A stretch of 40,551 nucleotides of DNA from Prevotellaceae bacterium UBA1746 (GTDB lineage Bacteria > Bacteroidota > Bacteroidia > Bacteroidales > Bacteroidaceae). Where the stretch lies: the NCBI GenBank assembly GCA_002314875.1, contig DCHS01000023.1:1-40551 (forward strand), written 5' to 3'. Position 1 is the stretch's first letter; every line of letters begins with the position of its first letter. The position numbers were made by a program, and so were the translations under genes. The notes beneath the pieces were generated by a model, which was not told the DNA's origin, did no database searches, and saw only the letters and a list, made by a program, of their open reading frames with translations. This document shows positions 16,377 to 26,300 of the stretch, piece after piece.

Positions 16377-17066
16377 TTAAAAAACAGCATTTTTGGGAAG
16401 TTTATGAATGAATTTTCGCCATAGTCTGTCTAATTTCTCCGCCACCTCATCGCTGAGGAGGACTCCGGAATGACCTTCATTCCAATTGACTTCGGGAATA
16501 AAAGCATTGAGCACGCCAGTAGAAAGGATGGAAGAGCTCTCCGGATGGAACATATATTCTGGATACATGCGGACATAATAGACACTGCGTCCTCTCCCAC
16601 TCCAGTCTTCGCCCCGGAAGGCTCTGCCGGCAAGGGTTCCGCGCATGACGATACCGGTATTCCCCTCGCCAACGCGAATCATATAGAAAGTATCGCCAAC
16701 ACGGGCTTTACGGTAATCCCAGATGCTCCAGTCGTAGTAGAAACCCTCACGATGGACGTGAGCGAGAGCATATTCGTAATCCGTGATGGTATGGGAACTG
16801 ATCGCTGGATTCCAACGCATTAAGAAGGTACGGGGCTTTTCTTCCGGGACAGGACCGGCAGCCATGATCATGTCCTCACAGCAAATTTCACAATTTGAAA
16901 TTCTCTGTAGCAACTGTCTTTTGCGTTTTTTCTCATGGTTCTTTCTCTTCACCACAAACTCCTGCGGATTCTGGAGATTCTCGGCTTGCTCTTCGTTAGT
17001 CGAGCAGGCTATCATGAGATTGGCATAGAGCACAGCCAAATTATCTGATTTATTACTTTTCGTCAT
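16377..17066 (-). CDS. Uncharacterised protein with a PUA/EVE-like domain
   Basis: A 229-residue protein without a signal peptide. The N-terminal 60 residues are polar and basic (a KRKNHEKKRKRQ run), then a Cys pair (CEICCED near 57). From about 75 onward the pattern FLMRWNPAISS, GDTFYMIRVGEGNTGIVMRG and GEDWSGRGRSVYYV looks like the PUA-superfamily EVE/ASCH type fold, which often binds modified bases or RNA. I recognise the motif pattern but cannot name a family with confidence. A nucleic-acid-related role is inferred from the fold and the basic N-terminus. Confidence 0.6.
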   Translation of the reverse strand: MTKSNKSDNLAVLYANLMIACSTNEEQAENLQNPQEFVVKRKNHEKKRKRQLLQRISNCEICCEDMIMAAGPVPEEKPRTFLMRWNPAISSHTITDYEYALAHVHREGFYYDWSIWDYRKARVGDTFYMIRVGEGNTGIVMRGTLAGRAFRGEDWSGRGRSVYYVRMYPEYMFHPESSSILSTGVLNAFIPEVNWNEGHSGVLLSDEVAEKLDRLWRKFIHKLPKNAVF

Positions 17067-17086
17067 CGTTTTTAGGTTTATGGCTG

Positions 17087-17128
17087 CAAAATTAAAAGGA
17101 GGCTATCCCAAACCATGGGACAACCTCC
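17087..17128 (-). promoter_or_regulatory. -7 element overlapping a hairpin
   Basis: On the minus strand TAATTTTG (17087-17094) is a full -7 element 21 nt before the ATG at 17066. Just upstream, a 13-bp imperfect hairpin (arms 17098-17110 and 17116-17128) is followed on the minus strand by a T-rich run. The hairpin may end transcription arriving from the gene ending at 17441, while the overlapping element starts the next gene. Confidence 0.5.
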
Positions 17129-17440
17129 AAAATAATTATTATTTTCACAAAAAAATGTTGATTTTGCGCGGTTATTGTTGAATTTTGTGCGGGCCTAGTT
17201 TAAATTACCTCCGACCTAGTTTGAATTACCTCCGAGGTAATTTTATTTTCCTGCGCACAAAGTTGACCCTCCCGGCTTTTTGTGTCATTTTCTGTCGATT
17301 AATAATATTTTTATAGAATTGAAAAATATCTTTCACTCTTTCACTTTTGGTTGTAACACATTGTTAAACAATAGGTTACAAGGTGAAAGATATTTGCCGT
17401 TCCTTCACTTTTCCTTCACTGTCCTTCACGCATCAGAGCA
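17129..17440. repeat. Intergenic region with tandem and nested inverted repeats
   Basis: No gene is seen. The stretch holds a tandem 21-bp repeat (17194-17214 and 17215-17235, CCTAGTTT.AATTACCTCCGA) whose second copy runs into a perfect palindrome, ATTACCTC-c-GAGGTAAT (17225-17241). Further right a nested inverted repeat has outer arms AAATATCTTTCAC (17322-17334) and GTGAAAGATATTT (17381-17393), inner arms TTGTAAC (17349-17355) and GTTACAA (17373-17379), and a core ATTGT/ACAAT. Several CCTTCAC copies follow near 17401-17430. These sit downstream of the PD40 gene and could be terminators or operators. Confidence 0.65.
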
Positions 17441-18889
17441 CTACTCCTCTTTCTGGATGGCTTCCAGAAGGGATTTGCGAATCGTTATGGGAGCGGTGGT
17501 GAACTCGGGAACATTGAAACTCTGCATGAGTTGCAGATAGTAGTCCGTCGTTTCCTGCGGAAGTAAGAACGGTTTGCCGAATGTTCCTGTGGCAGCATCA
17601 AAATGGGCCAAATAGGGACGCGTCCAGTTTCCATCAATACGGCGGCTGGAGAAGACTACCCAACGACCGTCCTTTGACCAGGAATGGTAACTCTCCGTAT
17701 TGTCGCTGTTGAGTTCATCGCAACGGCGGATGGAACGGTCGGCAAGGTTCATCAGATAGAGGTCAGCCTCGGGATGCCAGATACTGAAATTGCCATAGTC
17801 TGACTGGGTAAAAAGGAGCCAGCGTCCGTCAGGACTGACGCGTGGGAAGGAGCAGGAATGTCCTTCAGCAGAAGGAGAATAAACCACTTCGGGCTTGCCG
17901 AACTGCAGGGTTGTTTGGTCGAAACTGACAAAGCAGAGGTCATAGCGGATGCTGTCAAGGGGCATAGCCTCCTTATAGGCCTTGGCACGGCAGAAATACA
18001 GTCCGTCTTCGCTCCAGGTGGGGAAGGTTTCCATCCATTCATCACCTGAAATGTCAGGAGAGGTTATGGCATCACCTGTCTGAGTGTCAAAGACGAAGAG
18101 GTCGGAGGCCATATCGCTGACCTCGATGAGTTTCTTGCCGTCGGAATGGAAGAACTGCTGGACATTGTTGCTGGAAAAGGCAATGAAGCGGCCAGACTTT
18201 TCGGAAGAGGGATAAGTGGCGCCGTTCGGAAGATCTCCGCCGACGGGATGGGCAGCAGGATTAATCTTTCTGATATCCTCTCCGCGAATGAGCATAGTGC
18301 CGCCAATAGGACCGCGGACATGCATCATCATCTTCTGAACATCACCAGCGGCAAAGTTATGGCAGTTGACGCAGGTTTTGTCGCTGATGTCGGTATTGCG
18401 GATGACAACGGTCTCCTCATAAGAAGAGAGGTCACGCTGGTAGATGCCCATTTCACCCCAAAGTTCATAGCCGGGATAAACGAGACGATAAACGAGATAG
18501 GAATCGATGCTATCCCTGGAAACTTCAGCAACGACATCTTTGTAACCTGTCCACTGTCCGTCCTCCAACGCTCTGATACGCAGATAGATCTGTTTTCCCT
18601 GAGCAGCATTGAGGAGTTCGTGCCACTCGTCGAGGGGAGGAACGATGTCAGCGGTATCGGCGCTGACGAAAATGGCAGGATCCATACCGGAAATACCGAC
18701 CTCGAGTTCCACTTCTTCGGCAGGAGCACAGAAGGAGAAACTGGGAGCTGCGATATTAACAGGGAAAGTCACTCCGCTGAAATCCTGGGAAAGCGGCGGG
18801 AGTGCATCCTTTTGAACTGTAGCTTCGTGCGGGGTACTGCTACAGGCTGCCAATAGCGTGAGAATGAATAGAAAGAGGATATTTCGCAT
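17441..18889 (-). CDS. PD40/TolB-like lipoprotein with a c-type haem motif
   Basis: A 482-residue lipoprotein with lipobox LLAAC (Cys16). After an N-terminal beta-rich region (about 50-165) it carries TCVNCHNF, a CxxCH covalent haem-binding motif (Cys173, Cys176, His177). The C-terminal half has PD40/WD40-like beta-propeller blades of the TolB type (for example PTWSEDGLYF, PRVSPDGRWLLF and HSWSKDGRWVVFSS). Haem attachment would need a cytochrome c maturation system outside this window. Such proteins recur beside DUF6057 genes in Bacteroidales as far as I recall. A role in substrate binding, electron transfer or haem sensing at the cell surface is possible; none is shown. It lies downstream of the DUF6057 gene, separated by a repeat. 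Confidence 0.8.
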   Translation of the reverse strand: MRNILFLFILTLLAACSSTPHEATVQKDALPPLSQDFSGVTFPVNIAAPSFSFCAPAEEVELEVGISGMDPAIFVSADTADIVPPLDEWHELLNAAQGKQIYLRIRALEDGQWTGYKDVVAEVSRDSIDSYLVYRLVYPGYELWGEMGIYQRDLSSYEETVVIRNTDISDKTCVNCHNFAAGDVQKMMMHVRGPIGGTMLIRGEDIRKINPAAHPVGGDLPNGATYPSSEKSGRFIAFSSNNVQQFFHSDGKKLIEVSDMASDLFVFDTQTGDAITSPDISGDEWMETFPTWSEDGLYFCRAKAYKEAMPLDSIRYDLCFVSFDQTTLQFGKPEVVYSPSAEGHSCSFPRVSPDGRWLLFTQSDYGNFSIWHPEADLYLMNLADRSIRRCDELNSDNTESYHSWSKDGRWVVFSSRRIDGNWTRPYLAHFDAATGTFGKPFLLPQETTDYYLQLMQSFNVPEFTTAPITIRKSLLEAIQKEE

Positions 18890-18928
18890 AGGAAATTCTT
18901 CAAGATAAAAGATAAAAGTAAAAAATGA

Positions 18929-19027
18929 AGCCTGTAAGGCTGTACAGCCACGTAGTGGCGGCGAGAAACCGGGGGCAGCGCCCTCGGACTATAGCATCAT
19001 CGTCAATCCAACTGCCTGGAGGGCAGT
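18929..19027. repeat. Interspersed palindromic repeat inside the PUL-like block
   Basis: The gap between the DUF6057 and PD40 genes holds four short palindromes: AGCC-tgtaa-GGCT (18929-18941), GCCAC-gta-GTGGC (18947-18959), a GC-rich one at 18969-18987 (CCG..GGGC-agc-GCCC..CGG) and ACTGCC-tggag-GGCAGT (19011-19027). The last is a variant of the GTGCC-ctcca-GGCAC units at 182 and 272. It lies within 20 nt of the DUF6057 stop codon. Confidence 0.7.
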
Positions 19028-19042
19028 ACCAGAGAACCCAGT

Positions 19043-20320
19043 CTATTTCTGTTGAAGAGAGGAAAGGATCTGGCAGGTCTGCTGATAATCCTGGGCCAGA
19101 GTGTTGGTGGAGTCGCAGGCCAAAGCATATTTCAACTGGGCCGAGAGACTGGTGACATTGGTAAAGTGTGCCTTCGTGGTGTCACTGGCAACAGCAAAGG
19201 CATTCTTCAGTCCCGGAACTTCACCCTTGGCATTCATGCCTTCCAAAGCTGCTGCCTCACCACGGAAAAAGAGAGTATGGCGAAGGGGCTCGATGAAATG
19301 CTCTGCCGCCTCCGGACGTCCGGTTGCAATAGCATATTTTGCCAGACGAGTCAGATGGGGTGCCGTCAATCCGAAGACCTGCATCGCCTCGGTTTCCCAA
19401 TGCTGAGCCTCGTTGATCAGTCCGAGACGTTCATAGATCAGAGAACCGTATTCGCTCTCGCGGCTGTTGGAACGCCAGGGGAAGAAGAGGGCCTGAGGTC
19501 CCATCTGGAGGATGTAGTTGACGGCAGGATCGGACTCTCCCTGAAGGGCGCGGTTGAGGTTTTTCGTCAGCGCTCCTTTTTCTGCCAAAGCCAGGGAATG
19601 GTAATAGGCAATCAGGATGTTATTATGGCCCGAACGGAGATAGGCAGAGGTATATTCAAGGACATTGTCCCAGTCGCCTTCCTCGGCATATTGCTGGGTC
19701 TTGAGCATGATGCGCTCGGGGATGTTGTAGTTCTTCTGAAAAAGATATCCTGAGAAAAGGAAAGCCAGAAGGGTGACGCTGGCGGAGATATAAGTGGCAT
19801 AACGTGGTTGTTCACTACTCTGCTCTTTTCGTCGCAAAATACGCAAAAGTACAGCCCAGAATCCAAAAGTTCCCAGATAACCGACGAGGGTACTGACGGA
19901 ATCTTCCAGGCGGGTAAAGCTGAAGAAGACAAAGAGTGTCAGCAGAAGGGGAACCTGCAGGATTTCCAGCCAACTGACAACTTTCCCCACTCTCAGTCTT
20001 GCGTCTGCCTTGTCTTTCCTCTTTTGGCACCATATCCTGGCGCTTCTTAAGATGCTGCAAAAACTGAGGTAGATGAGTACAAGGATGGTGGCCAGAACAG
20101 CCGCACCAAGAACCTCATTGTGGAAAAACTGTGAGACAAAGTCTGTTGCCAGCCCCTCCCAACCTTCACGGCGCCAGACGGTTGCAATATACTGGCGCGT
20201 ATAGATGAAGAGGTGGTGCTGGTCAAAGTAGTACAGCACATGGCTGAGCAATGTGCGGTACAGGGTAAAGCTTACAAGCCACAGGAGGACGGCTGTGAAA
20301 AGTTGGATTTTCCTTAACAT
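19043..20320 (-). CDS. DUF6057-like membrane protein
   Basis: A 425-residue protein with about four hydrophobic membrane segments in its first 195 residues (near 7-27, 71-91, 127-145 and 175-195) and a soluble, helical C-terminal half. That half reads like tetratricopeptide-type repeats (YAEEGDWDNVLEYTSAYL, AYYHSLALAEKGAL, AKYAIATGRPEAAEHFIE). The architecture matches DUF6057 as I know it; its function is unknown. It begins 6 nt after the alpha/beta hydrolase stop codon, so the two are certainly co-transcribed. A scaffold or assembly role for the PD40 haem lipoprotein is a plausible but untested idea. Confidence 0.7.
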   Translation of the reverse strand: MLRKIQLFTAVLLWLVSFTLYRTLLSHVLYYFDQHHLFIYTRQYIATVWRREGWEGLATDFVSQFFHNEVLGAAVLATILVLIYLSFCSILRSARIWCQKRKDKADARLRVGKVVSWLEILQVPLLLTLFVFFSFTRLEDSVSTLVGYLGTFGFWAVLLRILRRKEQSSEQPRYATYISASVTLLAFLFSGYLFQKNYNIPERIMLKTQQYAEEGDWDNVLEYTSAYLRSGHNNILIAYYHSLALAEKGALTKNLNRALQGESDPAVNYILQMGPQALFFPWRSNSRESEYGSLIYERLGLINEAQHWETEAMQVFGLTAPHLTRLAKYAIATGRPEAAEHFIEPLRHTLFFRGEAAALEGMNAKGEVPGLKNAFAVASDTTKAHFTNVTSLSAQLKYALACDSTNTLAQDYQQTCQILSSLQQK

Positions 20321-20326
20321 GAATAT

Positions 20327-21502
20327 TTACTTCAGCAATTCACGCAACCAGGGAAGGATAAGGTCGCGTTTGAAATAGTGGTGACCGGGATCGACATTGA
20401 CCATCGGGAGATATTCCGCCATGGTGAGACCTTCAGGAAGAGACTGGCGGTCAACGCGGGCTGCAGGATCCTGGAAACGTGCATAGTGGTAACAGGTGAC
20501 TGCATCGGGACTGCCGCTGCTGGCGTATGCTGAACGGACAAGATTGAATTCGCGGTCAAGACCTCCCTCGGTAAAGATGAGGGGACGGGGAGCGAGGGCA
20601 CAGCAGACATCGGCAAAGTTGAACATGTGCCAGTAGTCGGGAATGAGATGGCGGATGCTGTTGGGGAAATGACGGCGGCCTTTCTCGTCGATGGCGGTCA
20701 TACTCAGCGCACGTTCCTGGGTGTTGCAGAGGAAATCGTTGTAGACAAAGGCATAGATATCATCATCCATCACACCGATGACCATCATAGGTTCCGTACC
20801 GAGGGAGAAACCGCTGACAACAATGCGGTCGCGGCGGATGCTCTTCTCCGTCTTCATCCACTGGAGAACCTGATAGTTGAGGAAGGAGGTGTAGCCCAGC
20901 CAGCTCCAGCCGAGTTCGAGGAGCAGACGGCTGCTGAGTTCGTAGTCATAGTCCCAGGAGTCGGGATATTTGTTTTCCTGATCCGCCTGGTCACCGGCAG
21001 CAGCATTGTCGACACAGACAGCAATCCAGCCTTCGCGGACATAGTCACGGGCCATACCGCGTTTGAGATCGCGCATCGTCTGTCCGGAACCGGGGATGCA
21101 GAGAAGAGCCGGAAGCGGTTCGTTCGTCGCCTTAAGGGGACGGAGAACAAGGAAGGTTTCAACGACACCCTCCATGGGATAGCATTCCCAAGTTTCCTCA
21201 ATCCATTCCTCCTTACGCTCGGAATTGACGCAGAGCGGCTTTGGCTGACCCGTTACAGTCGGCCATTTCATAATCTCCGCCATTCCCTTGCGGAGACCCT
21301 TCTTCCACTTCGTAAATTCCTTCTTCGTCATTCCCTTCTTGAATGCCCACTTCGGCTGTGTTTTATGAAGCATCTGGTGAACGACGGCATAGGTATTCTC
21401 GAGTCTGCCGTCTGCACGATGGCTGACGAGAGTAGTGTCTTCCTGCGCCTGGCAGACAAGCGTCATGGCGAGAGCAAAGAGGATGTTCAAGAAACGTTTC
21501 AT
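20327..21502 (-). CDS. Secreted alpha/beta hydrolase (acetyl-xylan-esterase/Abhydrolase_7-like)
   Basis: A 391-residue secreted alpha/beta hydrolase with a signal peptide (residues 1-19, CQA before Gln). The nucleophile is Ser233 in VSGFSLGTEP, with an Asp in TEGGLDREF and a His in VDPGHHYF completing the triad. An oxyanion-type CIPGSGQTM near 135 and WIAVCVDNAAAGDQ near 160 fit secreted carbohydrate-esterase-like hydrolases found with Bacteroidetes glycan loci. The ester substrate is unknown. It has its own -7 element and starts a three-gene set with the DUF6057 and PD40 genes. Confidence 0.8.
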   Translation of the reverse strand: MKRFLNILFALAMTLVCQAQEDTTLVSHRADGRLENTYAVVHQMLHKTQPKWAFKKGMTKKEFTKWKKGLRKGMAEIMKWPTVTGQPKPLCVNSERKEEWIEETWECYPMEGVVETFLVLRPLKATNEPLPALLCIPGSGQTMRDLKRGMARDYVREGWIAVCVDNAAAGDQADQENKYPDSWDYDYELSSRLLLELGWSWLGYTSFLNYQVLQWMKTEKSIRRDRIVVSGFSLGTEPMMVIGVMDDDIYAFVYNDFLCNTQERALSMTAIDEKGRRHFPNSIRHLIPDYWHMFNFADVCCALAPRPLIFTEGGLDREFNLVRSAYASSGSPDAVTCYHYARFQDPAARVDRQSLPEGLTMAEYLPMVNVDPGHHYFKRDLILPWLRELLK

Positions 21503-21612
21503 AATAAGAAGGAATTTATTATCGAATAGAGGTTACTTGTCAGAAAAGGATTATAAGAAAAGCCTGGAAGGCTATCACTTACCAGCATTAATAGACTATT
21601 ATTATACACTAT

Positions 21613-21651
21613 GACCGCGCAAAGGTAGTAAAAAAACTCCAATGCGCGGTC
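21613..21651 (-). promoter_or_regulatory. -7 element within an inverted repeat upstream of the alpha/beta hydrolase
   Basis: The minus strand carries TACCTTTG (21620-21627), a full -7 element. It overlaps the left arm of an inverted repeat, GACCGCGC (21613-21620) with GCGCGGTC (21644-21651). The repeat may be an operator, or the terminator of the SusC/SusD transcript that ends just upstream. Confidence 0.5.
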
Positions 21652-21704
21652 AAATTATTTAATTAAAATCCGGTGTTTCCGAATAAAACGGAGAAAACAG
21701 GGAA

Positions 21705-23327
21705 TTAATAGCCAGGATTCTGCTGGAGATTGGGATTGAGGTCAATCTCAGTCTGAGGAATAGGATAAACGAAGTTATGATCTGCATAACCAGGAGCAGA
21801 ATCGTAGTAACGGTAAGGTGTGCCCTGATAGATGGTATAGCTACCGTCTGCGTTGAGGAGGAGAGAAACACCGTTCCAGTTGTCAAGGTTGTTGTAAACT
21901 TCCTTAGCAATGCCCCAACGACGGAGGTCCCACTGACGAAGACCTTCTTCCATACACATTTCTACGCGCCATTCGTTGCGAACGCGAGCACGGAACTGTT
22001 CCTTGCTGAGACCAGCGGGGAGAGCGGGCATGCCAACACGACCACGAACTTCGTTCACAGCAGCGTAAGCTTCAGCGGTAGGACCATTGAGTTCGTTTTC
22101 ACATTCAGCGATGGTGAGGAGGATTTCAGCATAACGCATGATGGTAGCGTCCATACCGCAGTCCCAACCCTGGTTGTCATCCTGAGGATCCTTGGTGGGA
22201 TCGAGCCACTTCTGCTGGTAGTAACCAGTAGCGGTAGCATCACCGTGAGTACCGATACCCTGGGGATAGTTGTCAGCAACAGGAGCTACGTGGATGTCGA
22301 TGGATACAGAACCACCGTCAACAGTCTGATAGGTATAGTTTTCGCCTTCATGGAGCACTGCAACTTCGAGACGGGGGTCACGGTTCTTGAAAGGATCGGT
22401 GGGATCATAGAGAGGAGATTCCTTGATGCTCAAACCATCGGTGCACTCGAATGCGTCAACAAGGCTCTGAGTGGGGTCGATACCACCCCAACCGATAGTG
22501 GGGAAGCTTTCGAAACCGATGTAGTACTGTTCCCAGGTACCAGCACCTTCAGCGAAGTTGCGGACGAGGAGACGTTCTGAGCAACCATCTGCAGCCTCAC
22601 GGAAGAGGTCAGCGTAGTCACCGGTCCAGAGGCTATGAACACCGAGGTTCTTTACTGCCTTTGCAGCAGCGAGAGCGGTAGCATAGTCACCATAATAGAG
22701 AGCAGCGCGGCTCTTCATACCGAGTGCAGCACCCTTGGTTACGCGACCGTAGTCAGCAGCACCCCAAGTAGCGGGGAGAAGTTCTGCAGCCTTGTCATAG
22801 TCAGCATAAACCTTCTTGAGAACGTCGTCGCGTTCGCTCTGAACGATGTCGTCCTGCTCGGAGAGTTCGAGGGGATGATCAACGTAAGGAACACGGCCGT
22901 AGTCACGGATGAGGGTCCAATATTCGTATGCACGGAAGAAGTAAGCCTCACCCATGATAGGATTGATGTCAGCAGCAGCAGCGCCTTCAATTTCAGGAGC
23001 CTTCATGAGAACGAGGTTTGCCTTACGGATAGCAGCGTAATTGCTCTTCCATCCGAAATTAGCGGGGTCATAAATACCGTATGCCAAGCTACCGGCAGCC
23101 CACTTGATACCGTGGATAGCATCGTCAGAGTTGATAGTCTCATCCATCATGCTAGCAGTTTCGGGCAGGTAGTTGTACAACTGAGACACAGCTGCCTGAG
23201 CATCGCCAGCGGTCTTCCAGAAACTACCGTCGGAGAGTTCCTCAAGAGGATAACGATCGAGGTCAACACAAGAGGCGAAGCCACCAACGAGTGCCAGCAA
23301 CATGATATTCAAAATATTTCTTTTCAT
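21705..23327 (-). CDS. SusD/RagB-family outer-membrane lipoprotein
   Basis: A 540-residue surface lipoprotein with lipobox GGFASC (Cys20) and the SusD N-terminal helical region (DLDRYPLEELSDGSFWKTAG and EAYFFRAYEYWTLIRDYG), plus a typical C-terminus (YPIPQTEIDLNPNLQQNPGY). SusD proteins cap the SusC channel and bind the nutrient before import. It starts 38 nt after the SusC gene, so they form one unit. The ligand cannot be read from sequence. Confidence 0.95.
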   Translation of the reverse strand: MKRNILNIMLLALVGGFASCVDLDRYPLEELSDGSFWKTAGDAQAAVSQLYNYLPETASMMDETINSDDAIHGIKWAAGSLAYGIYDPANFGWKSNYAAIRKANLVLMKAPEIEGAAAADINPIMGEAYFFRAYEYWTLIRDYGRVPYVDHPLELSEQDDIVQSERDDVLKKVYADYDKAAELLPATWGAADYGRVTKGAALGMKSRAALYYGDYATALAAAKAVKNLGVHSLWTGDYADLFREAADGCSERLLVRNFAEGAGTWEQYYIGFESFPTIGWGGIDPTQSLVDAFECTDGLSIKESPLYDPTDPFKNRDPRLEVAVLHEGENYTYQTVDGGSVSIDIHVAPVADNYPQGIGTHGDATATGYYQQKWLDPTKDPQDDNQGWDCGMDATIMRYAEILLTIAECENELNGPTAEAYAAVNEVRGRVGMPALPAGLSKEQFRARVRNEWRVEMCMEEGLRQWDLRRWGIAKEVYNNLDNWNGVSLLLNADGSYTIYQGTPYRYYDSAPGYADHNFVYPIPQTEIDLNPNLQQNPGY

Positions 23328-23365
23328 ATCGTTGTCGTATTATAATATTAATAGATGAGTAAACA

Positions 23366-26300
23366 TTAGAAACTAACCTTGATACCGAAAGTACCCTTCT
23401 TAACGTTACCGTAAGCGGCACCACGACCAGTGGGGAATTCAGGATCGATACCATCGAGATGGCTGAAGGTCAGGAGGTTTTCGCCGCTGAGGAAGAGGCG
23501 GAGGCTGCTAACGCCGAGCTTCTTAACCTTGTCAGTGGGAATAGTGTAGCCGAGGGTAATGTTCTTCAGACGAACGTAGCTATTGTCTTCGAGCCAGTAG
23601 CTGTTGGTCTGATAGTTGATCTGAGAAGAAAGACTCAGACGGGGGAAGGTACCTGTGGGGTTGTTAGTGGGATGGAAACGGTCGAGGTGGCGTTCGAGAA
23701 CCTTACCGCTGTTGAAGAATGCATAGCTTGCTTCACCAGTGTAATAGCAGTCAACGTCAAATGCACCCTGCCACAACATGCTGAGTTCGAGGCCCTTCCA
23801 ACCTACATTGAGGTTCAAACCACCAGTCCAGCTGGGGAAGTTCTTACCGATAACGGTACGGTCGTTAGAGTCGATCTTACCATTGCCGTCGATATCAACA
23901 TACTTGATGTCACCGAGCTGTTCCTTACCGGTACGCTTGGGATAGTTGTCAAGTTCTTCCTGAGTGGTGAAGAGGCCGTTAGCCTTGTAGCCATAGTAAG
24001 TACCGATGGCTTCACCTTCGAGGAACCACATCTTGCTATCGTTGGGATCAGCACCTTCGGTACCGCACATCTCGAGGATTTCGTTGTGGTTGTAGTTGAA
24101 GTTGAGGCTTGCACCGTAAGACCAGTCGCCGATGCGGTTCTGGTGGCTGATGAGAACATCGAAACCGGTGTTCTTCACCTTACCAGCGTTCTGAGCGGGA
24201 GCGCTCATACCGATAACACCCTGGATGGGGAGGTTAAGCAACATACCTTCGGTCAACTTCTTGTAAGCGTTGAATTCGAAGCTGAGCTTGTTGCCGAGAA
24301 CAGAACCTTCGAGACCGAATTCATAGTTGGTAACGGTAGCCCATTCAAGGTTGCTGTTTACGTAGCGGCTTTCGTAAGCGGTGGTGTAAAGACCTTCACC
24401 GAGGATTGCCTGGCCGTAAGCATAAGTTGCAACTGCGGGATAGATTTCAGAGATTTCTTCGTTACCGGTCTTACCCCAACCGAGACGAACCTTCAAGTTG
24501 TCAACCCAAGTGAGGTTGTCCTTGATGAATGCTTCTTCGCTGACACGCCAACCGAGAGATACAGCGGGGAAGATACCCCAGCGGTTATCCTTGGGGAAGC
24601 GGCTGGAAGCATCGGCACGGAGGTTAACTTCTGCGAGGTAGCGGCTGTTCCAGTTGTACTGAACGCGGCCGAAGTATGACTGACGAGCAGTTTCGTTACC
24701 ACCATCGGTGTTCTTCTGGCTGCTGCTGTCGAGCGTGTTGAGTACCTGGTCGAGGTCGTTGCTACCACCACCGTTACGAGAAACGGTTGTGTACTTGTAC
24801 TGATAAAGAACCTGTTCAGCACCAGCGAGAGCGTTCACGTTGTGCTTGCCGAAGCTCTTGTCATAGTTAACGAGCACCTGAGTGGTGTACCAGTTCCAGT
24901 CGTAGAGGTTACGGCTACCGCTGCGGGTACCAACAGCTGCTGAACTAACCTCGTTACCGTAGCTGTAAGTCTTGAGGAAACGATAGTATTCCTGAGTGTC
25001 ATGGCGAACAGAAGCCACACCCTTGACGCTAAGACCGTCGATGATGTCGAACTTCACGAAACCAGTAGCATGAAGCTGGTTGTCGGTCGTGCGAGTCGTA
25101 CCGGTATCGAGGTCCATGAGGGCTACGGGGTTCTGAAGGCCAGCGTAGTTGTAGCTACCATCAGCGTTGTAAACGGGATTGGTAGGATTGATACGGTTGC
25201 TGTACTGAAGGAGAGAAGCGTACTGCTCGTAACCATCCTCCTTGATACCGCGATAACCGCTTGCGTTAAGACCAGCGGTGAGCCAGCGGTTTACCTTACT
25301 CTCGAGGTTCATACGACCGTTGAAGCGCTCGTAGTCGAGGTTCTTGCTAAGACCGTCCTGGAAGGTGTAACCAACAGATGCCATGTAAGTGGTGTTGGCG
25401 CTACCGCCAGTGATGTTGACATTGTGCTGGGTTTCGATAGCAGCAGACTTGAAGGTCTCTGCGTACCAGTCGGTGTTGGGGTGACCGATGGGATCGCTGC
25501 CGTTTTCGAAGAGGCGGATGTCTTCGTCAGAGTACTTAGGAGTAGCCGAAGCATTGTCGTTGAGCTGAGCCTCATTGTAGAGACGGGCATAGTCGGCACT
25601 TCCGAGGAAGTTAAGACGAGCAACGGGGTTAACAACGCTTACATTACCAGAGTAGTTAACGGTCGGCTTGTCGCCCTTCTTACCCTTCTTGGTGGTGATG
25701 AGGATGACACCAGATGCTGCCTGCACACCATAGATGGCGCTGGATGCTGCATCCTTGAGGACGCTAACGCTTTCGATATCCTGGGGGTCAATGTTGTTCA
25801 TTGAACCGGGAACACCGTCCACGATAACGAGAGGACTTGCAGAGTTGATGGTGTTCTTACCACGAACGGTAATGCTTGCATTCTGGCTACCGGGAGCACC
25901 GCTGTTCTGAATAGCAGTAACACCAGGCATGGTACCTGCCATTGCAGCAGAAACGCTGCTGACAGGACGAGAAGCAATCTGCTCAGCCTTGAGGCTAGAT
26001 ACAGAACCGGTCAGGTTGGCCTTCTTCTGAACACCGTAACCTACTACAACGGCTTCGTCAAGATTGGTTGCGCTTTCGGTGAGGGGAATGCTGATTTCGC
26101 CACCTTCCCACTTTACATCGTTGGTCACATAACCGATGTAAGACACGCGGAGGGTTGCACCCTGGTTAACACCTTTAAGGGAGAAACGTCCCTGGTTGTC
26201 GGTGATGGTACCCTGGTTCTTGCTGCCCTTTACCAATACGCTGGCACCTGCGAGAGGTTCGCCATTGGCGTCGGTGACAATACCGTTGCAGACCTGATTC

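Noticed and set aside
23459..25804. Long plus-strand frames opposite SusC
   Set aside because: Antisense shadows of a highly recognisable SusC protein.
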